NCBI GenBank assembly: GCA_030737835.1 | Contig: CM060850.1 | Location: 25,658,296-25,722,295, forward strand | DNA: 64,000 nt | Source: Acorus gramineus | Taxonomy: Eukaryota; Streptophyta; Magnoliopsida; Acorales; Acoraceae | Direction of reading: 5' to 3' | In this document: in pieces, positions 32,106-43,719 of the stretch | Layout: every line of letters begins with the position of its first letter | Numbering within the stretch: position 1 is the stretch's first letter | Position numbers and translations under genes: made by a program | The notes under the pieces: generated by a model | Databases searched by the model: none | What the model was told of the DNA's origin: nothing | Seen by the model: the letters and a program-made list of their open reading frames with translations, nothing else

Positions 32106-34224
32106 TGCAACTTTAAACAAACTGAAAATAAGAATGTGTTTTTTTTAAAAAAAAAAAAAAAAGATTTCACATATTTTTTAAAAAAAGTGTACTGTAATAT
32201 CACATTGTATAAACTACAACTACTAAATGATCGTTTGAACTATCGTTGAAAAGGGTAGCATGATTTGTTTCCTCACTTTGTACCACTAAAATAATGAGGT
32301 TGTTTTACAAGGCAATCCTCTTTGAATTGAACACACATAAAAGGAAGATTAGACATCCCTAGGAAAAAGAAAAAAAAAAGGCAGCAGAAGAGGTCCTCTC
32401 ACTCTCTAAAACTTATTGGTGGATGAGTTTGGATAAAATTTCTTGATCAATCTATCATGTAGTATCGATAAATGTGCATGTCTCAAATTTTGAAAAGGGA
32501 TGGAAGACAAAACTGGAAAAAACGCCACAAAAAGAGGGAAATGAAGTGAGAGAATGTGTGTTTTAATTAGGGGTAGATTTGTATTTTAATTTTTTGACTT
32601 TTTATAAAAGTCAACCAGGTAGTCAATAACATTTTGATACCTTATGGGGCCTATGGAAGGGGCTTATAAACTAGGGCCTGTGTATCAAAGCTCTTGATTT
32701 ACATAAGATGAAAATGTGATTTGACATGTGAATCCTCTCTATATAACAATAACAAAGATTGGATAGAATAACTCAATTTTAGAGAGATCTAAAATACCGA
32801 TATCAATTATATTATTTTCCTATATATATTTTAACATATATCTATATATTATACATACTAACCGAAATTGTTTAAATTTTCAAGTATATTCCTTTGTGTA
32901 TAACATTTTCATTTTCAATCTTTATCATTAGTTATATATGAGCTTTTAATTTTATATTGAGGATAAGAATGAAAAGAGCACATTTTTAATATTTTAATAG
33001 ATGATGTGAGATATTCATCAAATCTATTTTTTTAATATCTATATGTGTTAATGATATATTGAATGAATGGTGGTGATTGTGCCACATCATCAATTTTTTT
33101 AATAATTTTTATTAGATTTAGATAGAGATAATCATAGAATTTATGTGATAAATAGCTAATTTCAAGTTCAATACGAGTTTCAATGTTTGATCTCACTTTT
33201 CGTCATGCTATAATCATTTTTAGAAAATATCTATTTCACAGTCATAAGTATATGAAGGGGGTGTTTTTCTTCAATAAGAGTTGTTGAGTTGGAGATCCGC
33301 CTCCTGTTGAAGATCCGAGTAGTCACACTTGAGATACTGCATCAAGAGAGCCTAGGGGGACTTCGATGTGGTGCTTGTCAAAGGGATTCCGACGCTCAAG
33401 TCAGTGAAGTGAATAAGCGGAGAAGATGAAGTGAAGAAGTTGACTAATGATGGAGAAGTTGGAAATTGCCTAATGATGAAGACGGGTTGTTTTGAGGTGT
33501 TGAGAACTCATGAAAAAATAGCCTTCAACTGCACACCTTCGGGTGACAACGTGAACGCCATTTTTCTTGTTTGGCATTGGAGGTGGAGTTCCAACGCGAA
33601 CCCCAAACGCTAAGCCAAACGCACACTAAAAGAAATCATGGACTTGCGAGGAATTATTATGATCTAAACAAATAGAGCTGACTTTGAAGAGCCAATGAAT
33701 TAAGTTTCCCATTTGTCCTCTTTTTAATAATTTATATTAAGATAAAACAATTTATTTATTTATTTTTGTTTGGTCAGAACAACAATTTATAGTTGATAAA
33801 CTTTAGACGGTGTTTGTTCTGGTAATCATAGTTGATGCGTATTGTTTTCTCTGTGTCCTGGCTTAGTAGGCCAGTTTGTTGGGTGAATTTTATAATTAAC
33901 AAAGCTTAAGTGCATAAGCATGATTCATGGATTGTTCAGTTCCTTTTAATGATAAGAGAATCTTTTTTAGTTTGAATACTATTAAAATATTTAATCCATG
34001 CAAATTTCTAATTCACTTTGGTTCATAGGTTTGTTTAATTGAATCCATGCGTATTTTGTTCGTTCAACATAATGTTATGAAACAAAGTTCAGTTTATCAT
34101 CATTATGTTTAGTTTGATTAATCATAAACTGTTTAGTTGAGGAATTAAGTTCAGTTCAGTAGAATGTCACGTCTCTTTTAGTTTTATAGCACCAAAAAAG
34201 AAAGTTCGATTCAATTTTTTCAGT
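32106..34224. other. AT-rich intergenic with a dispersed repeat
   Basis: No gene is seen. The block 33480-33630 resembles 18600-18760 (GTTTTGAGG.GTTGA.AACT, GTGAAAAAATA.CCTTC, and an end rich in AACGC/CGCACAC), so both are copies of one uncharacterised repeat. Confidence 0.4.
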
Positions 34225-34690
34225 GTTCTTTGGCTCGTAGCATCTGGGAGAGGATTGGGAGGGCTACTGGGATGAATTAGAAGTTTGACTCACTGGAGGG
34301 CATGTGAAATGTAGGGAGAAGGCTAGCTAGTGACTAAAGGGGTCGAAGTCCCACGACAAAGATTCTGCAGATGATTGTGCCCGTCGTCACATGGCCAGTC
34401 GTTGTATGAGGAGAATATGTGGGAATCGGTTAAGTATATGATCAAAGAGTGGGGCATTTATGGGGTGGGTGTAGGGAGGGTTAAGCGTGCTTGTGACAGG
34501 TTATTTGTGGACTAGTTTGGGACTGCCCATATTGGTTCGAAGGAGCTCCATAGAAACCTCTTCTACAGACTCCTTTGACCATTGATAGTTCCTTATATGA
34601 TTTGTATACTTTAGACACATGTCTCAGTTTTTTAATAAAATTATGGTAGCGTGTCTGCCTTTCTTCCACAACAAAAAGAGAGAAAATAAA
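34225..34690 (+). mobile_element. LINE 3' fragment
   Basis: Plus-strand frames contain LARSIWERIG and KFDSLEGMWNVGRRL near 34230-34320, and ENMWESVKYMIKEWGIYGVG near 34410-34470, typical of the C-terminus of plant LINEs. A 3' UTR-like TTTTTTAATAAAATTATGG follows at 34630. Frameshifts and stops are present, and no poly-A tail or duplication was resolved. Confidence 0.6.
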
Positions 34691-36894
34691 AAACCGATTC
34701 ACTGGTATCTTGCTTAATTCGATCCATTAGTTATTTGAGACATCTTATACATACATATATTTTGTGTAGTTTGATTTATGCATGATGCTTACGGGAATTG
34801 AGTTCAGTTTGGTACAAGATCTTTTAGTTTTAATGTTACACATAATAAACATTAATTTTTTTTTATAGAAGTGTCTTTTAGGGAAGATCGAGAAGGTAAC
34901 TTATGCATAGTAAAATGTCTTATATGTTTCCCAATAAGCCTTGAAAGTCCATAGCTTTGGTGGTCACAGTAGTAGCTAGTTCACTTCCAATAATACAATG
35001 GAGCCACCCATTCTTCATATATAATCAATGTAAACATTATCATATCCGTATGAATAAATTCACTTGCTTGTACTTTTGGGTGATCATATCATTATAGTTA
35101 AACTTCCCATTTATTCTTTGATTAAATTAAACACACAATTAGTACTGCAATTAATGGCCCTAACTTCCTAAGCCGCGGAAGTTACGGCTTGTTGTCACGG
35201 GCTGTAAAGCGTCAGTAAAACCGAGCCACACATGAACGGTGAGTTTGGGAATTCTCACTCTGATGCGCATCCTCTTGCGTGAAGTTTTGGTGACTCGATT
35301 TAATAAATAATTAAGCCTTCCTTTGCCATGGACCACACTAATTAATTAATTAATCATATTCTAATCCATATTTTAATCAACCAACACTTTATTCAAAGTA
35401 AACCAACCCCATCATCATATAAACTATTCAGCAAATTAATCAATCCGATCTATGGACCACACCTTAATTAGTTTATTATTGTTAAACTAAAATTTAAAAT
35501 TCAACTAATGTAGCAAAACAAACAACATTTTGATGTCCATGTGATCGTCACCGGATGCGCTCGAATCTGCATAATGTTGCTGTTGGCTTTCGCTTTCGAG
35601 GAAGTCCACCTTTCCCCTCCGATGAATGGTTCTTCCTCATCCGCTAATCGTCTAAGAGAGAAGACCTTCAGAGAGAGAGAGAGAGAGAGAGAGAGCGCTT
35701 TTAGTACATTAGTTTAATCGATCTCTTCTATCGCACCAAAGACATTGTTTAATAAATTAATCAGTATTATTAATCAATAACGACCTACCGCACCGAGGAC
35801 TACCACGTGATTGATGACGACCATTTTGGAATCACATCGCTCCGATGGGGATTAAACGCAGGGCATGATTGGATCAGTGTCTCATTAGATGATCCCCATT
35901 AGCACTATTTCAAACTAATTGGGGTTTATTTCTGAATTAATTAATGGTTTGTTTTGTCTTCTCTTAATCTTGTCAGCTTGTTTAGGTCTTTTTATCAACT
36001 TGATCTCTTAATTTAGCTGAAAATTTGCTAATATAGTTTTTTTTATCCCCTTGTTACAGTGTAACTAGTAGGTTTTGTCCTTGTCGCAAGGCAAACACTA
36101 ATTAATTAAATTATTCTCAGTACCTCGGACGACATTACCATTTGTATGGCTTTTTTATCTATAGATATCCAGGAAGGATGAGTTTCCTTGGCTAACCCTA
36201 TTATATATAGCTTCCTTTTTTAATGCTTATGTCCATTAATTAAAACCATAAGAAACTAAATGAAAATGACCACACACTTAAAATATTTTAGGATTATTTA
36301 TTAGTAAATCATCAGGTCTTAACTAAAGATTCATTAGTAGCAATATATATAATAGAAAAAACATTAGCAAATGTTGAGCTGCCTTGTCAATGACCTATCA
36401 GTTTTTTGTATTTTATTTATTTTTTTCTTGGTGTTTTCCTGTCTATTTGAGACTGCCACCATGCATTTTCAAGTGTAGATTGATTAAATATTAGTTTTCT
36501 AACCTCTTTATTTGTTTATTATTATTTATTAAAATGTTTGTAATTAGACAAATGAAAATGATATCCCACTTAGTGAAGAAAAAAAACTATCTATGAATCA
36601 TAAAACTAATAATAAAACTAGTTCCCATAATCCAGGTGAGAGAAGCATAATAGTACGGGTAATTTATACATCTTTCTGATTATGATAAAGTTTGGGCAGA
36701 TGTATAACCTTACGAATTATACATAATAGTGAATCGGAAAAAACCTTTTATTGATGGTTTATTGATTCATAAAATGCGATCAGCAAATGCATCTTTGTAT
36801 TAATGCTGGCGACCTTGAAGAGATCACATATATACAAGTGTAGTTGCCTTCTGCTTTCCAAGCATTTCATAAATATTAATATACATCTTCCAAT
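34691..36894. other. AT-rich intergenic
   Basis: No gene was recognised. A (GA)n microsatellite lies at 35670-35695. Confidence 0.4.
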
Positions 36895-37330
36895 GTGACG
36901 TCTGACTCGTTGAGGGTGTGGTAGTGGTAAGCTGGGATATAGCTAAGAGACCCAAGAGTGTCTTCCCAAGACACTCATGGATGGAATAAAGGTGAGTATG
37001 AGGTGAGTTCTCGAACCATCAATTTAATCCAACATCGATCGCTTCAACCATCAAATCAAGACGTATATTTTAATCTCATAACATACTTAAAATAACAATA
37101 CCTTGTTGTGTAAGCCTCGACGTTACAATTGCTATTAAAGTCTATCCATTATGCGATGGTGGATACAACCACACACAAACGTGTTGCCCATTAAATGGAG
37201 TACGGTGATTGTGACGCCAGCTGGCTCGTTGAGAGGGTGTGGTGGGCTGGGATAGAACAAAAAGGTCCAAGAGAGTCCTAAGAGACCCATAAATGGAATG
37301 AGGGTGAGGTGAGTTCCCGCACCATGAAGT
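36895..37330. repeat. Direct repeats of about 120 bp
   Basis: Copies at 36895-37024 and 37211-37330 share GTGACG, CTCGTTGAG, GGGTGTGGT, GGCTGGGATA and TGGAATGAGGGTGAG-like words and the ending GTGAGTTC.CG.ACCAT. Spacing of about 315 bp would fit a very small LTR-type (TRIM) element, but no primer site was recognised between them. Confidence 0.5.
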
Positions 37331-38128
37331 TAATCTCAATCGCCTATACGTGAGCATAAGTCTTACACATCAAGATCTCGTCATTTTCTCACTAGGAGCA
37401 ATTCGTTCTCACAATTTGTAAGAGTATAATATATTTTTATTATAAACAAAAAAAGCACATAATACGGGTGTAAAAATGACAAGGTTACAAGAAGGCCAGC
37501 CTCATGCTTATGAATCATCTGAGTGCATGAGGAAAAGATACAGAGATGACCCTAGTCATGACTAATAACAAAGTGATGACAAGTAGGGGCTAGTGCTACA
37601 CTCATTTGATTCTTTGCAGTTCAACATTAGCTTTCTTGAGATCAATGGCTCTCTGGAGTTCAGCTCAGGTTTGTCTTCTACTATGACCTGCACACACATT
37701 GATTTGCTACTCTGTGTATGTGGGAGATCTTCCAGTTATTCACCCTAACAAGAAATAGTTTTTCTTTTTAAGATGCGTATATATATAGAGAGTTATTTTA
37801 AAATGAAGTCTAGCATTATTGTTTCATCTAATACTTCGTTGAAAGGATTTAAGACATATAGTGATACATTCAGTTGGTATTTGCATGGGATTCACCAGTC
37901 AACTACAATGTTTCGATTAACATTTCACTTCAATTTCATATGCGTGATTTATTGTTGTGTGTGTGTCGAAAACAATACAAAGTACTCATGAAGACTGCTA
38001 TATATAATTTGTCTAGTAGTCTGACTACCTAACATACATTTAAACATGTATATTTTACACTTACCATATATACATTGTTAAAGCAATATGTATTAACTCC
38101 TAATCTTTTTTATTATTATTTTTTTCAA
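37331..38128. other. Intergenic, nothing recognised
   Basis: AT-rich DNA without a coding or transposon signal I can name. Confidence 0.4.
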
Positions 38129-38589
38129 GGGAAAAATCCATATAACCTCTAACTTTTCCTTAAGTTTACAACCATCTCAAAACACTTATGTAATAGCCTC
38201 ATGTGTTAAATTTTCATTGACAGATGAGAAATACTCTGTTTGATTAACTCATACTGAGAATACAAAAAAAAAAAAAAAAACAAACCTACAATGTCTTTAA
38301 AATGCGGAAAATCATTCGTAAATGACAATTTTACCCTTCCAGATAGGGTTTTATAATCTATTTAGAGGGGTAAAATCATCATTTACATATTAGTTTTTGC
38401 ATTTTTAACACATTGTAGAAGGGTTTTGATATACTGTGTTTTCATCCATGGTTAATCAAATGAAATATTCACAGAATATTCATCATCTGTCAACGGAAAT
38501 TTAACTCATATGATTATTTAGATTTACATAGTGATTTCAGGGGGTTATATGGATTTCAAATAGTTTTCATGGGGTTTGAAGTTTTCCCC
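38129..38589. mobile_element. Foldback MITE, same family (copy 3)
   Basis: It starts GGGAAAAATCCATATAACCT and has the family palindrome centre (CAGATAGGGTTTTATAATCT, then AGAGGGGTAAAATCATCATT). The right side carries GGGGGTTATATGGATTTC and ends near TTTTCCCC. The 9-bp duplication is not preserved. About 460 bp. Confidence 0.65.
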
Positions 38590-40665
38590 ATTTTTTTTTA
38601 TAAATAAGTACTTACCATAATAAACTTCAAAATAGTTTTAGCAGGCGGAGAGTTTATTCACTTGGTGTTGGTACATTCCAAAATAATGTCAATTAATAAA
38701 CACATCACGGATGGGGCCTGGCCCGATTGAACAGTAAAGATGTGGGCTGGGCCTGGCTAGAATAGCAATATACGGGAACATATGCATAAATAAATTCAAA
38801 TTTTCAAGCTAATTTAAATTAAATCGAATTAAGGGCTTTAACTTGCAAAAGGGCCCCCGTTGGGAAACAGGGTTAGGCAGTTTTTGGGTTTACAGGAATC
38901 TGTTTTTTTCAAACTCATTTCTAAAAAAAAAAAAAAAAAACTAGGACTAAAAGCTGCATACAAATTTCTGTAAAAAATTATTCAAAACTTGAGTTTTTTA
39001 AAAGTTGTGGAGAGACAATTTTTTACAAAATCAGTTTTAAATTTAATTTTTATCTAAAATTAGTTTTACAATCGTGCAACTAAACGCATTCTAAGAGTGA
39101 GTGGCTAGTTTGTTTTGCTACTTATTTTCAGTCACTATTCACTAGGTTTGTGTCTGATTTTATAGACATACAGGTAACAACAGAAGCGTTAAAGCGTTAA
39201 AGAGTTAAAGCAATGGACGGGCAAACTTTTGATCCAATGTCATGCTCTCTCTCTATTACTATCATAAAATAATATCACATGTATCTATCATCATAGTATC
39301 AATAGAGCTAATTAGAATATATTATCCCTTTTTTAGAGCTAATTAGAATATTAACCTTTTTTTAGAGGATTGTCTTTGTCCTCATGATGCAATTATTGAC
39401 ACGTTTCGCATCTATAGATCACACTTTCAGGGGGAGGGGGGTTGCTTGTGCTGGGGCAAGCAAAGTTTTGTATATTGAGGACAAATTTATAATCAAAGAG
39501 CAGGCTTGTATTTGCTCCTTGATGGACCCTTCTCTATCTTTTTTTAACGTTTTGAGCATATTTTGCTTTGGTTTTAAATAAAATTGAGATGCATGCTTAC
39601 CATTTCATCCAAAAAAAAAAAAAGTTGAGTCAGTTTAGCTAGTTCTTTTTTTTCTTTTTTCTTTTTTTATATTGGAGGAAATATCCGTGGTTGACCTTAC
39701 GAGTCAAGCTGGGAAAACTATCTCCACTTATTTATCTCGGTCCTACATAAAATTCTTTCAAATAGTTTAGCAGTTTCTTTTGATGATTCAGCATGCTTTA
39801 GATTGATTTTCATTCTACACGTAAACGCTCTCATCATGCTGAGACCAGATTTAATTAATCAAACTCCCCAAGTCTTCAGAGTATATGCCCCGGAAAGACA
39901 GAAATTAGTCCTACTAAAAACCCACTTGATACAAATGATGCTGACATAGGAAGTTGCTCTGAAGGCTCCCCGAGGGAAAATAATGTCACACTCATTCCGC
40001 CGTTTTATAGTTCAAAACACAGTCCTACATTTATGTTTATACTTTTATAAAAATAATAATCATGTACTCTAAAATGAATTAAATAGTAATATATTAGGGT
40101 GTGTTTGTGCTAAAGAAAAAATAAGGGAATTAAAGCAATGAAAAGTGAAAATTTTCTATTTAACCATCCAAAAATCTAGTGTGTGTGTCAAACAATAATA
40201 ATAAAAAAAAAAATTCATCACTTTTTTTTTCTATTTTGTCTTAATAGAAAAGGTAGAAAAAAATTTTCATTCCCCATAAGTAATAATTTGAAAGAAAATG
40301 ATGAAAAATTTTTCAATCACATGTACAAATACAATGAAAGTTGGTCAAATAATTTAAATTGTCTCATTTTTTTCTTTAAATTTGTACACAAATAAACACT
40401 AAGTTTAAATATAAAAAAATTCTAGAAAGATATACGGGGGAATTGCATTTTGTACTGAGTGTAAGCGCGCTCTTCCAAAAATCGTTGAAAACTTATTCGG
40501 TTCCACAGCCCATGCATCTTTATTGATTGTTTGCATGTGCATGTGTTGGTGCAGGCAGCAGTATCTCATACATACACAAGAAATAATATTAGGTATGCTC
40601 TTTCAAACCATGAAACAAAGGAGACAGTTTTTCTTACTAGCACACGAAAGGTAAAAGAAGACTCG
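38590..40665. other. Intergenic; possible LINE tail at 39480-39623
   Basis: Mostly AT-rich with no gene. Around 39545-39623, GTTTTGAGCATATTTTGCTT, then TTTTAAATAAAATTGAG and a 13-base A run, looks like the 3' UTR and poly-A tail of a LINE in plus orientation. No coding remnant is attached. Confidence 0.4.
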
Positions 40666-41220
40666 TTAAAACACAACTCTGTTGGCCGACATCATGGACC
40701 GGAACTCCTCAAAATCGACACGCCCATCGCCGTCCCTATCGACGCCTCTAATCATGCGCGAGCACTCGCGCAGGCTACACATGTCGTGCCCGAGCCCGAC
40801 CATCACCCGCCGCAACTCCGCCGCCGATATGAACCCGTTCCCATCGACGTCAAAGACCTTGAAAGCGTCCCTCAGCTCTTGATCTCCGTCGCCTTCGCCG
40901 CCACCCTCGACGACTTCCATGAACTCGTCCAAATCAATGAACCCATCCCCATTGCAGTCCACCCCCCTCACCATCCCCTCTGCTTCTTTTGAGGCCTTTG
41001 ACTTCTCATGGCCGAGGCAGTGGAGGACCTCCTTCAGCTCCGATGAGGAGATGAGGCCGTCGCCGTTGGCGTCGATGAGATTGAACACTTGCCTGAGCTG
41101 GTTGGAGAGCTCCATTGCCGAGAAAGGTTGGGAGAAAGCTTTTAAAACGGTGGAGGGAATTCTCTTGGGTTTGACATGGTGGAGGAGGTGTTTGACCCAT
41201 TTGGATGGAGAAGAAAACAT
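40666..41220 (-). CDS. Calmodulin-like protein, four EF-hands
   Basis: Intact intronless gene for a 184-residue CML, a calcium sensor that changes shape on Ca2+ binding and then contacts target proteins. Four canonical loops are visible: [12 protein letters not shown] (50-61), [12 protein letters not shown] (88-99), [12 protein letters not shown] (124-135) and [12 protein letters not shown] (161-172). All have Asp at position 1, Asp/Asn at 3 and 5 and Glu at 12, so all four should bind calcium. The first 35 residues are a basic extension ([15 protein letters not shown]) absent from calmodulin; no myristoylation Gly or C-terminal prenylation CaaX box is present. The family has many close members, so no symbol is given. 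ATG at 41220 is the first in frame and gives the usual CML layout. GC content is far above the flanks. Confidence 0.95.
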   Translation of the reverse strand: MFSSPSKWVKHLLHHVKPKRIPSTVLKAFSQPFSAMELSNQLRQVFNLIDANGDGLISSSELKEVLHCLGHEKSKASKEAEGMVRGVDCNGDGFIDLDEFMEVVEGGGEGDGDQELRDAFKVFDVDGNGFISAAELRRVMVGLGHDMCSLRECSRMIRGVDRDGDGRVDFEEFRSMMSANRVVF

Positions 41221-41330
41221 GGTTAGATAGAGAGGTTGGATTGTGTGTGTCGTCTCACATTGGGCTAGCTAGCTTGGTTGTTTCACCACCACCTTTGTAT
41301 AAATATCATTATATCAAACACTTTTGGGGT
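41221..41330 (-). promoter_or_regulatory. CML leader and putative TATA box
   Basis: On the minus strand TATTTATA (41304-41297) lies about 80 bp upstream of the ATG, a plausible core-promoter position for a short leader. This is inferred from position only. Confidence 0.35.
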
Positions 41331-42861
41331 ATATGAGAAGGTGAATTGTTTGTGTATGTATTAGGTTTTAATTTGTGTTCGGTGTATGGAACGCGTTTTC
41401 AAATGCGTGTGTGAGTTGGTTTATCTGACTTTTTTTTTTTTTATGGTTGTGCAATCTTTATTGATGATGAGAAAGTTCGACGAAGGTTTCGTCTGAACAA
41501 TAACGGTTATGTTGGCCGACTGGGATGTTGCACATAACAGTTTTGATTTAATCTTTTTTTAATCTAAAATACAATTAGCTCATACTAGTCATTGATGATA
41601 TTTTTTTATATTTTTTTTTATAAATGGTATTATTTAATTTATTGAAATATATATACTTCACAGTTTATAAAAAGACATACCTGGTTAGATAAGGTATAAG
41701 ATTTAAAAAAAAAATGAAAAGATGTATTATCTGTGTTTTGAACTATAAAATGGATTGTGTGTAACATTTTTTTAAATTTTATAGACAAAATAGTGTCATG
41801 TACCTCGTTAGCACTCTCACTCACTTTAACGAGATAAATATATCTCGTTACAAATTTTTCACTTTTTTAATGAATGATATTATTCAATTCATTTCATTAA
41901 AACATATATTTTATCTTTTACAAAAATACACACTTATATTAAATGAGGTATATAATTTTTATAAAAAAAATATGAAAACATCACTGGATTGTTTTTTAGA
42001 CCGTAAAATGGATTGATATTTTCCTTTAAAATAGAAAAATGTTATGTCAAGTTCTGTGTGTAGACACGTCTGTAGCCATCAATCACCAAAAAAATTTAAA
42101 TATACATTTATTTATGAAAGTACATATTGTTATTAAAAGTGATATGATTTATAAACTGAGATACATTAGTGTATTTTTAAAAAAATATTAAAAAATATAA
42201 GTTTTTATATTCTATAATAGTATAATATATATTATGATAATATAGTATATCTATGTATATTATCCTATCACAATGTATAAATAACTGAATAATTATCTTT
42301 ATATTATAGATGAAATTATAAAATAGACTAAATATATCACGACTCTTTGGAGGGTCCGAGGGGCACCAGGAAAAAGAATGCTATTCATTTAATTCGTAAC
42401 ACACGTCCTCCACTAGCGACTGAATATGATGAGGAAAAAGAAATGGATTAAGTGAGGAATCTGGATTCCAAAGTTGAAGGTGACAAAAAGTTTACAGGCT
42501 GACGACAGGTTTGAATCTCATAATCTTGTTATATTGTTTTGCAGGTCAAATTGATTTAGGATAGGAAAATGATATGTCCCAACACCTAGAGCAGTCATCA
42601 ACGATTTTTTTTTAAAATATGCATTTGTTCATTAACGTACATATTGTTATACTTATTTTTTTTTATGGGATACAGTAGTGCATATTTCTCTTTAAAAAAA
42701 TTAAAAAAAATTGTAATCCCATACACTGCAATAGAGTCCATGAAGTGTGACAGTATAGCGTCCACGCTATCATAATGTATGGGGTTATGAACGGGAATGT
42801 AAAATGGATTAAGTGTATAAACTCTTTAGAATATATGTATCCATGTATGGCTAGTGCCAAC
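41331..42861. other. AT-rich intergenic
   Basis: No gene was recognised. Two stretches resemble each other (41640-41830 and 41840-42020: TTTATAAAA..AATATGAAAA, then GTTTTGAACTATAAAATGGA), suggesting an old inverted or duplicated repeat. Words such as ATTACATAGTGTATGGGATT recur near 42200 and 42700. Confidence 0.4.
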
Positions 42862-43037
42862 CCTGAGAGCAACTCTACTGGGCTAGGTCCTACATAATAA
42901 ATAATAGGGTTTACAGTCTAAAATTCATATAACCCCCTGACTTTTCATAAAATCCATATTATCCCCTCAAAACACCTATATAAACCTAAATAACCAATTG
43001 AGTTAAAATTCTGTTGACATATGAGGAATATTATGTG
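42862..43037. repeat. Left copy of duplicated hAT flank (A1)
   Basis: 176 bp starting CCTGAGAG and ending GGAATATTATGTG, nearly identical to 46510-46702. It includes the left 130 bp or so of the MITE (from 42907). It directly abuts hAT subterminal DNA at 43038, in the place where the hAT left terminus should be. Confidence 0.85.
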
Positions 43038-43181
43038 CACGGCCCGCTAGGCCCGCGGCACGTTTTGTGCCGTGGGCCCCACCCCACCAACGGCTAGTCC
43101 AACTAGCCGTTGGCGGGCCAACGGGCCGGGCCGGCCCGTTGGCACGGCCCGTTGGCCCGCCCGAACTCAAAATTCTTCACC

Positions 43182-43189
43182 TATAAATA
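43182..43189 (+). promoter_or_regulatory. TATA box of hAT transposase
   Basis: TATAAATA lies just inside the GC-rich subterminal block. A CT-rich leader of about 500 bp follows, leading to the ATG at 43720. Confidence 0.6.
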
Positions 43190-43719
43190 CCCCACCCCAT
43201 CCACCCATTTCTTCATCAATTCAATCACAAATCTCTCTACTCCTCCACTACTACACTCTCTTCTTCCTCTAAAATTTTCTAGTTTTGTGTTGGAATTCCA
43301 AGTGTTCAAGTGCTCTCTTTCTTTTCAAGTGAAAACTTCAATCAAATTGAAGTGGTGGTGAAAGCTCTCTCTGTCTCCAATCTCCATTTCTTCAAGGCTC
43401 TTTCCAAGGGAAGTTCTCTCCAAAGGGTGGGAAGGTTCAAGGCTCCAACTCTCCAAGCCTAAGGAGATTAGGGGAAGCTCTCTCTCTCTCTCTAGTCTCT
43501 AATCTCTACTAGTCTCACACTCTTCATCTCTAGTCTCTACTCTCTACACATTTGAAATTTCAAGTTTTACAAAGTGTATTTCAAGTTTTAAATTCAAATT
43601 AATTCCATATTTCAAAACCAAAGTGTATTTTAAATTTCAAATTTTAACTATTCAAATAGAAGAATTTTAAATTCAAATTTTAAATTTTCAAATTCAAATT
43701 TGTACTTTTTAAATTTCAA

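Noticed and set aside
35160..35240. GCCGCGGAAGTTACGGCTT, briefly rRNA-like
   Set aside because: Only a few bases resemble rRNA; the surrounding sequence does not.
40531..40992. Plus-strand frame opposite CML
   Set aside because: An antisense shadow of the EF-hand gene.
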